From the NCBI GenBank assembly GCA_009694135.1, contig SHVS01000002.1:39067-103066 (forward strand): a DNA stretch of 64,000 bases. Reading direction: 5' to 3'. Below, in pieces: positions 18,173 through 25,413 of the stretch. This stretch comes from Alphaproteobacteria bacterium. Lineage in GTDB: Bacteria; Pseudomonadota; Alphaproteobacteria; UBA6615. The translations under genes and the position numbers were made by a program. The notes under the pieces are model-generated. The model was given only the letters and a program-made list of their open reading frames with translations, was not told the origin of the DNA and did no database searches. The stretch's first letter is position 1; each line of letters begins with the position of its first letter.

Positions 18173-18189
18173 ATGCGATCATGTAGGAT
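18161..18189 (+). promoter_or_regulatory. Predicted sigma-70 promoter of the transposase, -35 inside the inverted repeat
   Basis: TTGACG, 17-nt spacer, TAGGAT: a near-consensus vegetative promoter located 25 nt before the transposase start codon. The -35 hexamer lies within the left inverted repeat, so transposase binding there could repress its own gene; that regulatory role is inference. Confidence 0.6.
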
Positions 18190-18213
18190 GTCCTCATAGT
18201 GAGGATAAAAGAC

Positions 18214-19124
18214 ATGACCAAGCTCAGTCTTACCAGCCCGATCTACTCCAACGAAGACAAGGCGCGCGAGCATCTTGAAAGCATCCTGTGGCCGACCGGC
18301 CCAGTTTGTCCGCGCTGTGGCGTGACCGAGGACCGTATCACCAAGCTGTCCGGCAAGAGCACCCGCCCCGGCGTCTACAAATGCAAGGATTGCCGTAAGC
18401 CGTTCTCTGTCACGGTCGGCACCGTTATGGAGCGGTCGCATATTCCACTGACCAAGTGGGTGCTGGCCGCTCAACTCATGTCGTCGAGTAAGAAGGGAAT
18501 GTCGGCGCACCAAGTGCATCGGATGCTCGGCACGACATACGAAACCGCATGGTTTCTCTTTCATCGGCTACGCGAAGCGACGGTCAGCCTCAACTCTGGT
18601 CCGCTTGGTGGCGCGAACAAAGTGGTTGAGCTGACGAAAGCTATATCGGTGGCAAGGCCAAGAACAAGGCGTTCGGGCCACCACCGAAAAAAGCTGCTGT
18701 GTTCGCGCTTGTCGAGCGCGATGGCGAAGCGCGCTCGTTCCATGTCGCCAATGTCACTACTAAGACGTTGCGCCCGATCATGGTCAAACACGCCAGCCGC
18801 AAATCCTGGCTGATGACCGATGACAGCGCGGTCTATCCGAAGATTGGGCGCGAGTTTGCTGGACATAGCTCAGTCAACCATAGCGCCGACGAATACGTGC
18901 GGCTTGGTGGGTTTGCGCACAGCAACAGCGTCGAGTCATTCTTCGCCATCCTCAAGCGCGGCGTGTATGGAACCTTCCACAGCGTAAGCGAAGCGCACTT
19001 GCATCGCTATCTGAGCGAGTGCGATTTTCGCTACAACACTCGCAAGGTGTCCGATCCAGAGCGCGCCGAGTCGCTGCTACGCGGCACCAAGGGAAAGCGC
19101 CTCATGTACCGACAAGCTGACTAG
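18214..19124 (+). pseudogene. IS1595-family transposase, broken by a single-base deletion
   Basis: The N-terminal part (MTKLSLTSPIYSNEDKAREHL) begins at ATG 18214 after a GAGGA ribosome binding site and carries the family zinc ribbon (CPRCG, then CKDCRKPF). Near 18630 the frame shifts: the sequence reads gttgagctgacgaa, whereas one additional G would give V-V-E-A-D-E-S-Y-I-G-G-K, containing the first catalytic Asp. The second frame then continues with TDDSAVYPK, the second Asp region, and HSNSVESFFAILKRGVYGTF, the final acidic/Asn region, to a normal end at 19124. Both halves are otherwise intact, so the break is recent or is a sequencing error. No slippery motif for programmed frameshifting is evident. 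Confidence 0.9.
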
Positions 19125-19135
19125 GCCGCGAACGG

Positions 19136-19306
19136 CTAAGCAGAAGGCTCGCGCTTTTTTGCGTTGGCGCGCGAAGCGCCGGTCTGAGTAGGCTTCCCAT
19201 TGCCGCGATCTCGCTTAGGGCGAGGTTGCGGCGGCGTCTCTAAAAGCCTGCGCAATAGCCGGTCACGCTTGCCCTCCGCATCTCGCCCAAGATGATCTCG
19301 GTTCAT
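19136..19306 (-). CDS. Small basic 56-aa ORF inside the IS1595-like element
   Basis: This ORF is below the length cut-off of the supplied track. It begins MNRDHLGRDAEGKRDRLL and ends KKREPSA, is rich in Arg/Lys and Pro, and has GAGG 7 nt before the ATG. It fills almost the entire gap between the transposase stop (19124) and the 180-aa gene (19339), on the opposite strand. No family was recognised. The composition suggests a nucleic-acid-binding or unstructured peptide, but chance ORFs of this size do occur in GC-rich DNA. Confidence 0.45.
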   Translation of the reverse strand: MNRDHLGRDAEGKRDRLLRRLLETPPQPRPKRDRGNGKPTQTGASRANAKKREPSA

Positions 19307-19338
19307 CAAACTGCCTCAGAAGATAAGGCAACCCTAGC

Positions 19339-19881
19339 ATGGGAAAAGTCTCGGATAAATTGCCTGATTCGTTTGCGGCCCTGATTGGTCGAGTCGCCGA
19401 CAAATGGTCTCAGTTTGAGTTTCATATTGATATGGGCATATGGCAACTTGCATGTGTTGAACAGCAACTCGGAGCTTGCATTACCGCCCAACTCTTATCG
19501 ATCCATCCGAGGTTTAAGGCTTTTATCGCATTAGCTGAAATTCGCGGAGCAAAAGAAGGTACGCACAGGAAGCTGTCGAAATTTTATAGCGAAACGGCGA
19601 GCGGCCTATCAGACAGAAGGAATCGATGCCTGCATGATCCGCGTATGATTGACAAAAAAACATCTGGCGTACACAGATTAGAAATTACAGCCAAACCAAA
19701 GCTACATTTCGGATTCAAACCCGAGTCAACCGAAGACGTCAAAAAATTAGTTTCAGAAATAGATGCCGCCGTTAGAGAGTTTATTTCTATCAGGAACGCG
19801 CTGTTTGAAGAGCTAAACGCGCTGTCTCCAGAATCTCAGCCGAAACTTTCGCGAATAACTCTCGTCCTGGATCACTCATGA
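19339..19881 (+). CDS. Passenger protein with HEPN-type RNxxxH motif, 180 aa
   Basis: An unrecognised helical protein carried between the inverted repeats of the IS1595-like element. The N-terminal third resembles proteins that begin with a conserved Trp followed by a Glu and aromatic residues (DKWSQFEFHIDMGIWQL, residues 21-37). The motif RNRCLHD at residues 94-100 fits the R-N-x3-H active-site pattern of HEPN ribonucleases. Most of the C-terminal half is charged and helical. AAGG lies about 10 nt before the ATG. Composition is much less GC-rich than the chromosome. HEPN proteins act as RNA-cleaving toxins or defence effectors, but catalysis here is untested and no paired nucleotidyltransferase antitoxin is present. 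Confidence 0.75.
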   Translation: MGKVSDKLPDSFAALIGRVADKWSQFEFHIDMGIWQLACVEQQLGACITAQLLSIHPRFKAFIALAEIRGAKEGTHRKLSKFYSETASGLSDRRNRCLHDPRMIDKKTSGVHRLEITAKPKLHFGFKPESTEDVKKLVSEIDAAVREFISIRNALFEELNALSPESQPKLSRITLVLDHS

Positions 19882-20014
19882 GATCACACCATCGCTCGGC
19901 AATTATTTCCGCGCCGGCCTTTATTGCCTCTGGCGTGACTTTGATTTTCTTATCTCTGGTCGCCGGCCTGTCGGCTTCTGGATAGCCTACGATACGTGGT
20001 ACGTCAACCATAGA
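19790..20014 (-). CDS. Passenger ORF of 74 aa starting inside the right inverted repeat
   Basis: The ORF overlaps the end of the 180-aa gene tail to tail by 92 nt. The ATG at 20014 lies within the right terminal inverted repeat, so the first residues (MVDVPR) are encoded by the repeat itself, and GGGA of the repeat edge could serve as ribosome binding site. The protein is charged and helical from about residue 24 on (VTPEAIKAGAEIIAERWCDL); no family was named. The longer 85-aa version in the track would start outside the element and is disfavoured. Function is unknown; a small partner of the 180-aa protein is conceivable. Confidence 0.5.
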   Translation of the reverse strand, partial: SMVDVPRIVGYPEADRPATRDKKIKVTPEAIKAGAEIIAERWCDLMSDPGRELFAKVSAEILETARLALQTARS

Positions 20015-20019
20015 GTTCC
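19996..20019 (-). repeat. Right terminal inverted repeat of the IS1595-like element
   Basis: Read on the minus strand, GGAACTCTATGGTTGACGTACCAC pairs with the left repeat at 21 of 24 positions. It contains the start codon of the 74-aa passenger ORF, whereas the left repeat has ACG in place of that ATG. Confidence 0.85.
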
Positions 20020-20086
20020 CATAATACTGACAAAGACAGTATGGCACAGCGATAGGTCATTCCTTAGAGAACATGTACGACGGTTG

Positions 20087-20839
20087 ATGCTCGATCCAAA
20101 TAAGAGAGAGAAGTTTGGCACAGAGTTCCTCGACCGAGTTGTTTCTGCCTTAAATACACTAGAGCAACGCGCTTGGAAGGCGACGATTTTATCTTGTGTT
20201 CTTATTGGCGCTTTACTATTACAAACATTAGGAGCGAGCATTTCAATTGTATTACCTGGAATACAAATACAAAACGTAGATATTACTAAAGAGATAATTT
20301 TTCTTCTTGCAGTTTCTATAAACATATTTTCATCTTTTATTGCGTATGCTACTTATAGTCTTAGAATAATACGAGATGTCATGCTTGACGTGCTTTACGA
20401 AGATAAAACAGAAAGATATTTAGTGATCTCAACTATTCCTGAATATCTTGGATCGTCAGCCGGCATTACACATAAACAAAATGATAATTTTCATTATACT
20501 ATATACGGTTCAATATTAACATCTGTCGTTACATTAATTCCTATGTTATTAGTAATTGGCGCTTTAATGATTCCGATACTTGTTCAGGTGTATATATTGA
20601 TGGAGATTGTATACAATGGAAACGCTTCTGGCCCATGGCACGATACTTTCGTTTGGTTATCAGTGCTGTTCATGATCGGCGGTCTTTTATTATCGATATC
20701 GCGTTACATTCCGATCCCATTTACTGACTACAGCGCCTTCAACGAGCTCATGGCGCTTCAAAAAAGCAACCCGGACTTGTTCAGAGATCGATTTAGAGAA
20801 ATCATCGCCTCGGAAAATGATCGCTCCAAAAAAGAGTGA
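20087..20839 (+). CDS. AT-rich predicted four-helix membrane protein, unrecognised
   Basis: A 250-residue protein with four predicted transmembrane segments, in two pairs: about residues 33-56 and 69-93, then 147-175 and 189-209. A ~50-residue soluble loop and a charged C-terminal tail (ENDRSKKE) complete it. Codon use is strikingly AT-rich (Ile ATA/ATT, Leu TTA) against the GC-rich neighbours, a clear sign of horizontal transfer. The TTG in the track is replaced here by the ATG one codon later; no strong ribosome binding site is visible. It lies just outside the right end of the IS1595-like element and may be the remnant of a larger acquired segment. Function is unknown. Confidence 0.8.
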   Translation: MLDPNKREKFGTEFLDRVVSALNTLEQRAWKATILSCVLIGALLLQTLGASISIVLPGIQIQNVDITKEIIFLLAVSINIFSSFIAYATYSLRIIRDVMLDVLYEDKTERYLVISTIPEYLGSSAGITHKQNDNFHYTIYGSILTSVVTLIPMLLVIGALMIPILVQVYILMEIVYNGNASGPWHDTFVWLSVLFMIGGLLLSISRYIPIPFTDYSAFNELMALQKSNPDLFRDRFREIIASENDRSKKE

Positions 20840-20855
20840 CGCCCGCTATGGCGTC
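20828..20855 (-). terminator. Rho-independent terminator of purD
   Basis: On the minus strand, GACGCC-ATAGCG-GGCGTC forms a 6-bp GC-rich stem, followed after ACTC by TTTTTT. The purD stop codon TAG lies in the loop. The same bases encode the final residues of the convergent AT-rich membrane-protein gene. Confidence 0.65.
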
Positions 20856-22096
20856 CGACCTATATCCCTGCGGCAAAACCCTTCCGGCCAGTCGATAAGG
20901 TCGATAGCGGCATAGGCTTTCGCCCGCGCCTCGGCATGCGTCGCGCCCAATGCGGTGACATTGAGCACCCGCCCGCCATCGGACAAAAGCCGCGTCCCGT
21001 CGCGCTTCGTGCCGGCGTGGAACAGGGTCACGCCGTCGAGCCCGGCCAGTTTCTCCGCGCCCCTAATCTCACTGCCTTTTTTGTATTCGCCCGGATAGCC
21101 CTTGGCGGCCAGGACCACGGTCAGCGCGGCTTCTTTCAGCCAGCGCAGGTGGAAATTCTTCAACACCTCGTCGCGGGCGGCGAGCAGCGCCGGGAGGATG
21201 TCGGACATCAGCCGGGGCAGAAGCACTTGCGTCTCCGGGTCGCCGAAGCGGGCGTTGAATTCCAAAACCTTCGGCCCGTCCCGGGTGAGCATCAGCCCGG
21301 CGAACAGCAGGCCCTTGAACGGGTGGCCCTCGGCGGCCATGGCATCCACCGCCCGTTGCAGAATGGTTTCGTGGATGCGCTTTTCCAGCGCGGCATCGAC
21401 CAGCGGCACCGGGGTATAGGCGCCCATGCCGCCGGTATTCGGCCCCTGGTCGCCATCGAAGGCGCGTTTATGGTCCTGGGCAAAGCCAAAGGGCAGCGCG
21501 GTCTTGCCGTCGCACAGGGCGAAGGCGCTCACCTCAGGCCCTTCGAGGCGCTCTTCTATGACAAGCCGCCTTGACGCCATGCCAGTGGAGAAAAAGTACG
21601 TCGCTTCTAGCGTTTCCTCCGTTGTGCTACCGACCACGACGCCCTTGCCGGCGGCCAGCCCGTCGACCTTCACCACCATTGGTGTATTCTCACGGCTAAC
21701 GTAGTCGGCTGCCGCCTGCCCGCTGTCGAACACGCGATAGCGCGCTGTTGGGATACCGTGTTTCACGCACAGATCCTTCGCAAAGCTTTTTGATGCCTCG
21801 ATGCGCGCGGCGGCGGCGCTCGGCCCGAAGGCCTTGATTCCCGCCCCTTCCAGCTTATCCACGAGCCCATTGGCGAGCGGCCCCTCCGGCCCGACGACGA
21901 CGAAATCGATCTTCCGCTCGACGGCGAACGCCACCAGCCGCGCGCTGTCGTCGGCGGCGATAGGCATGCATTCGGCCTCGGCGGCGATGCCTGCATTGCC
22001 CGGGGCGGCGTAGAGCTTCGAGGTCAGCGGCGAGGCGGCGATCGCCCAGGCCAGCGCATGTTCGCGCCCGCCGCCGCCCACGATCAGAATTCGCAT
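20846..22096 (-). CDS. purD: Phosphoribosylamine-glycine ligase
   Basis: Catalyses the second step of de novo purine synthesis, joining glycine to phosphoribosylamine with ATP in the cytoplasm. The 416-residue sequence opens with MRILIVGGGGREHALAWA, contains the GPEGPLANGLVD and VKVDGLAAGKGVVV segments of the N and ATP-grasp domains, and has the GPKVLEFNARFGDPETQ motif that binds magnesium and nucleotide. Length is usual. It is divergent from xseA across a 50-nt gap and terminates at a hairpin that contains its stop codon. The gene appears monocistronic. Confidence 0.97.
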   Translation of the reverse strand: MRILIVGGGGREHALAWAIAASPLTSKLYAAPGNAGIAAEAECMPIAADDSARLVAFAVERKIDFVVVGPEGPLANGLVDKLEGAGIKAFGPSAAAARIEASKSFAKDLCVKHGIPTARYRVFDSGQAAADYVSRENTPMVVKVDGLAAGKGVVVGSTTEETLEATYFFSTGMASRRLVIEERLEGPEVSAFALCDGKTALPFGFAQDHKRAFDGDQGPNTGGMGAYTPVPLVDAALEKRIHETILQRAVDAMAAEGHPFKGLLFAGLMLTRDGPKVLEFNARFGDPETQVLLPRLMSDILPALLAARDEVLKNFHLRWLKEAALTVVLAAKGYPGEYKKGSEIRGAEKLAGLDGVTLFHAGTKRDGTRLLSDGGRVLNVTALGATHAEARAKAYAAIDLIDWPEGFCRRDIGRTP

Positions 22097-22146
22097 AGGA
22101 TCTCTCGTTTACATTTGCCGCAAATCGGAAGCTGTAAGTTATACTC

Positions 22147-23628
22147 ATGCCGGCGATGAGCGACCAACCCGCCTCTAACCTGCCCGCGGTCCTTGGCGTC
22201 AGTGAACTGGCGCAGGCCATTCGCCGCCTGCTCGAAGGCAGCTTCGAGTATGTGCGCGTGCGCGGCGAAATCTCGCAGCCCAAACTCGCCACCTCCGGCC
22301 ATTGCTATCTGCGGCTCAAGGATGCCGAGTCCGTGCTGGATGCGGTGATTTGGCGCCCGGTCCTGGCCAAGCTCGGCATGAAGCCCGAGGAAGGGCTGGA
22401 GGTGATCGCGACCGGCAGGATCAGCGCCTATCCGGCGCGATCCTCGTACCAGCTCGTCATCGAGCGCATGGAAGTGGCGGGCGAAGGCGCGCTGCTAAAG
22501 CTGATTGCCGAGCGCAAGCGGCGGCTGGAAGCCGAGGGGCTGTTCGATCCCGCGCGCAAGAAGCCGATCCCCTATCTGCCGGAGGTGATCGGCGTCGTGA
22601 CATCGCTCACCGGCGCGGTGATCCGCGATATTTTGCACCGTCTCGCCGAGCGCTTCCCGCGCCATGTGCTGATCTGGCCGGTGGCCGTGCAAGGCGAGGC
22701 TGCGCCGGCGCAGATCGCCGCCGCCATCGCCGGGTTCAACCGCCTGCAGCCGGGCGGAGCGGTGCCGCGACCGGATTTGATCATCGTCGCGCGCGGCGGC
22801 GGCAGCCTTGAAGATTTGATGGCCTTCAATGACGAGGCCGTGGTGCGCGCGGCGGCCGCGAGCCGCATCCCGCTGATTTCCGGCGTCGGCCACGAAACCG
22901 ACACCACGCTGATCGACTTCGCCGCCGACCGGCGCGCGCCGACGCCGACGGCGGCGGCAGAAATGGCCGTGCCGGTGCGGAGCGAGCTGCTCACGCGGCT
23001 GGGCGAGCTTGGACGGCGACAAGAGGCTGCAGCGCTGCGGTTATTGAAAATCCTCGGTCAAGACGTGGCCGGTTTGGCGCGAGGTTTGCCGGAACCGCGC
23101 GCGATCCTGTCCACGGCCACACAGCGGCTCGACGAGCGCGGCGAACGCCTGACGCTCGCGCTCAAGGGCGCGCTCGAGCGCAAACGCACGATCCTGGCAA
23201 AATTGGCGCAGGCCCTGCCGACGCCGCGCGAACAGCTCGCCCGCGCTCAACTGCGCTTACAGGCCTTGGCGCGCGCGCAATCTCAAGCGATGCAAGCGGC
23301 GCTGCGCCACATCAGCGCGACGGCGACGCTGGAGGCACGCGGCGCACGCCTTGTGCGTGCCGTTTCGCGCATTGTCGAACGCGCGCAAGCAAAACTCTCC
23401 TCCACCAGCGGCAGGCTTGAGACCGTCTCCTATGCACGCACGCTCGCGCGCGGCTTCGCGTTGGTGCTCGATCCCGCCGGTCACGCGCTTGCGAGTGCGG
23501 CGGCGGCGACGCCCGGCATGGCGGTCACGCTCCGCTTCCAGGATGGCGCGCGCGGCGCGGTGATCGTGCAAGCGCCTAAGCCCACCCGCAGTAAACCCGC
23601 GAAACCCAGCCAGGGAAGCCTGTTATGA
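22147..23628 (+). CDS. xseA: Exodeoxyribonuclease VII large subunit
   Basis: The catalytic subunit of exonuclease VII, which degrades single-stranded DNA from either end into oligonucleotides with the small subunit XseB. The N-terminal OB fold (VRVRGEISQPKLATSGHCYLRLKD) is followed by the catalytic domain with IGVVTSLTGAVIRDIL and the RGGGSLEDLMAFNDE and GVGHETDTTLIDFAADRRAPTPT segments, and then a long coiled-coil region (about 270-400). Length is 493 residues. Either the first ATG or the one at 22156 could be the start. The gene overlaps the M23 peptidase gene by ATGA. xseB is not in the window. Confidence 0.97.
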   Translation: MPAMSDQPASNLPAVLGVSELAQAIRRLLEGSFEYVRVRGEISQPKLATSGHCYLRLKDAESVLDAVIWRPVLAKLGMKPEEGLEVIATGRISAYPARSSYQLVIERMEVAGEGALLKLIAERKRRLEAEGLFDPARKKPIPYLPEVIGVVTSLTGAVIRDILHRLAERFPRHVLIWPVAVQGEAAPAQIAAAIAGFNRLQPGGAVPRPDLIIVARGGGSLEDLMAFNDEAVVRAAAASRIPLISGVGHETDTTLIDFAADRRAPTPTAAAEMAVPVRSELLTRLGELGRRQEAAALRLLKILGQDVAGLARGLPEPRAILSTATQRLDERGERLTLALKGALERKRTILAKLAQALPTPREQLARAQLRLQALARAQSQAMQAALRHISATATLEARGARLVRAVSRIVERAQAKLSSTSGRLETVSYARTLARGFALVLDPAGHALASAAAATPGMAVTLRFQDGARGAVIVQAPKPTRSKPAKPSQGSLL

Positions 23629-24446
23629 CACGAATTGCGCTTGGCGTTCTCGCCGCTTTGATCGCCCTGCCCGCCGCCGCCTGCCCGCTTGACATCGACC
23701 ACAGCAAGCTGAAGCAAGGCGCGCTGGTGATCGGCAAGACAACGCCGGGCACCAAACTGGAATTCTACAAACGCGTGGTGCGTGTCGATGCGGCGACTGG
23801 GGCCTTCGTTATCGGGTTCGACCGCGACGCGCCGGCCGCGATGACCCTCGCCGTCACCTGTCCCGATGGCAAGAGCGAGCCGGTGAAACTCGCCATCGCC
23901 AAGCGCAAATATTCGATCGAGCGCCTCACCGGCTTGCCCGAGGAACAGGTGACTCCGCCGCCCGAGCTTTTGGAGCGCATCAAGCGCGAAGACGCCGTGA
24001 TCCGCGCCGCGCGCGCCGACGACAATCCCTTGCCCTATTTCTTGCAAGGGTTTCAGTGGCCGGCGAAGGGGCGGTTATCGGGTTTCTATGGCGATCAGCG
24101 GTTTTTGAATGGAGAGCCGCGCGCGCCGCATCTCGGCCTCGACATCGCCGGCCCGGTGGGCACGCCGATTGCCGCGACCGCCGCCGGTATCGTCACCATG
24201 GCGGAGCGCGATCTGTTCTACACCGGCGGGACGGTGGTGATCGACCACGGCCACGGCGTGAACTCGGTCTATTCGCATCTGTCGGAAGTGAGAGTCGCGG
24301 TCGGCGATAAGCTCGCGGCCGGACAAAATATCGGGCGCATGGGCAAGACCGGGCGCGTCACCGGCCCGCATCTGCATTTCAATATCAACTGGTTCCAGCT
24401 GCGGCTCGATCCGGCGCTGGTGCTTGGTCCGCAGCCGCCGGCTTAA
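23625..24446 (+). CDS. Secreted M23 family metallopeptidase
   Basis: A 273-residue periplasmic LytM-type protein. A signal peptide ends near residue 18 (LPAAAC). An N-terminal beta-rich domain precedes the peptidase M23 domain, in which the zinc ligands are visible as HLGLDIAG (first His and Asp), HGHGVNSVYSHL and HLHFN. All ligands are present, so it is probably an active peptidoglycan endopeptidase rather than an EnvC-like activator. The start overlaps the xseA stop (ATGA). Its last 62 nt overlap the end of lpxK on the other strand, a long convergent overlap. Confidence 0.93.
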   Translation: MTRIALGVLAALIALPAAACPLDIDHSKLKQGALVIGKTTPGTKLEFYKRVVRVDAATGAFVIGFDRDAPAAMTLAVTCPDGKSEPVKLAIAKRKYSIERLTGLPEEQVTPPPELLERIKREDAVIRAARADDNPLPYFLQGFQWPAKGRLSGFYGDQRFLNGEPRAPHLGLDIAGPVGTPIAATAAGIVTMAERDLFYTGGTVVIDHGHGVNSVYSHLSEVRVAVGDKLAAGQNIGRMGKTGRVTGPHLHFNINWFQLRLDPALVLGPQPPA

Positions 24447-25413
24447 CGCGCGCCAGCAGCGGGGCGATCAGGTGCAACAGCGCGGCTTCGTCGGCGAAGG
24501 CGAGCGCGACCGGAACCGCCTCGGCCATTTTCCGCGCGTCCAGGGGCAGCCGCACCCAATCCTTCTCGGTCGTGACCAGCCGCGCCTTGGCTTTTACGGC
24601 GCGCTCGACCAAGGCCATGATTTCCTCCGGCCGATAGCGATGGTGGTCGGCGAAGGGGACCGATTCCACCAGAGTGCAGCCAAGCTCCCTAAGCGTCGCG
24701 AAGAATTTCTCCGGCTGGCCGATGCCGGCAAATCCCAGCACACGCTCGCCTTTCAGTAGCTCGGCGGCGGGCGCAGGCTCCAGCCGCGCCGCAATCACGG
24801 GCACGGATATGTGCGCGCTAAAGCCGGTTTGATCGCGGTCGATCATCACGACCGCATCCGCGCGCGCCATCCCGCTTGCCGCCTCTTCGCGCAGCGGCCC
24901 GGCCGGCAAAACCCGGCCATTGCCGATGCCGCTGGCGCCATCGATCACTAGTAGGCGGAATTCGGGCGCGAGGGTTGGGTTTTGCAGCCCGTCGTCGAGC
25001 AGCAAGAGTTTTGCCCCCGCCGCCGCCGCCGCGCGCGCTCCACCATGGCGATCGCGCGCGATCCAGCAGGGCGCCGCCGCCGCCAGCAGCAGCGGTTCGT
25101 CGCCAACATCCAGCGATGAATGCCGCAAGGGATCGACGCGCACAGGGCCGGCAAGCCGCCCGCCCCAGCCGCGCGAAAGTATATGCGGCGCGAAGCCGGC
25201 ATCCTGCAGCAGGCTGGCGAGCGCGATCACCGTCGGCGTCTTGCCCGCGCCGCCGGCGACCAGATTACCGACACAGAGCGCCGGAACCGCGAGCCGCCTT
25301 GGCCGCGTGAGCGCGCGCCGGATGGAGGCGCCCGCCCGATACAGCGCCGCCGCCGGAGCCAGCAGGCGCGCCTTACCGCCGATCGGCGCGTACCAGAACT
25401 CAGGCGTGCGCAT
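24385..25413 (-). CDS. lpxK: Tetraacyldisaccharide 4'-kinase
   Basis: Phosphorylates the 4' position of the lipid A precursor at the inner membrane face. The 342-residue protein shows the family opening MRTPEFWYAPIGG, the P-loop VGNLVAGGAGKTPTV, and the LLLDDGLQNP motif. The track start is a TTG at 25431; the ATG at 25413 is chosen because homologues start at this point. The gene overlaps the end of waaA by 14 nt, giving a waaA-lpxK lipid A/Kdo operon. Because the signal-anchor N terminus is short, membrane association is inferred from the family. Confidence 0.95.
   Translation of the reverse strand: MRTPEFWYAPIGGKARLLAPAAALYRAGASIRRALTRPRRLAVPALCVGNLVAGGAGKTPTVIALASLLQDAGFAPHILSRGWGGRLAGPVRVDPLRHSSLDVGDEPLLLAAAAPCWIARDRHGGARAAAAAGAKLLLLDDGLQNPTLAPEFRLLVIDGASGIGNGRVLPAGPLREEAASGMARADAVVMIDRDQTGFSAHISVPVIAARLEPAPAAELLKGERVLGFAGIGQPEKFFATLRELGCTLVESVPFADHHRYRPEEIMALVERAVKAKARLVTTEKDWVRLPLDARKMAEAVPVALAFADEAALLHLIAPLLARVKPAAADQAPAPDRAAAGTS

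Larger units (their letters stand above)
18149..20019. mobile_element. IS1595-family element with passenger ORFs
   Basis: The element is bounded by 24-bp imperfect terminal inverted repeats (21 of 24 matching), GGAATTATACGGTTGACGTACCAC on the left and its near reverse complement on the right. It holds a frameshifted IS1595-type transposase gene, then a 56-aa ORF (minus), a 180-aa HEPN-like ORF (plus) and a 74-aa ORF (minus). The total of ~1.87 kb is longer than a minimal IS1595 element because of these passengers. No 8-bp target duplication could be found at either candidate boundary, so the insertion is old or the flank has rearranged. Passenger-carrying IS1595 members are known; this gene set was not recognised. 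Confidence 0.85.

Noticed and set aside
18141-20027. 8-bp target-site duplication of the IS1595-like element
   Set aside because: Bases flanking the repeats (CAATTTCT on the left, CATAATAC on the right) do not match at this or neighbouring offsets.
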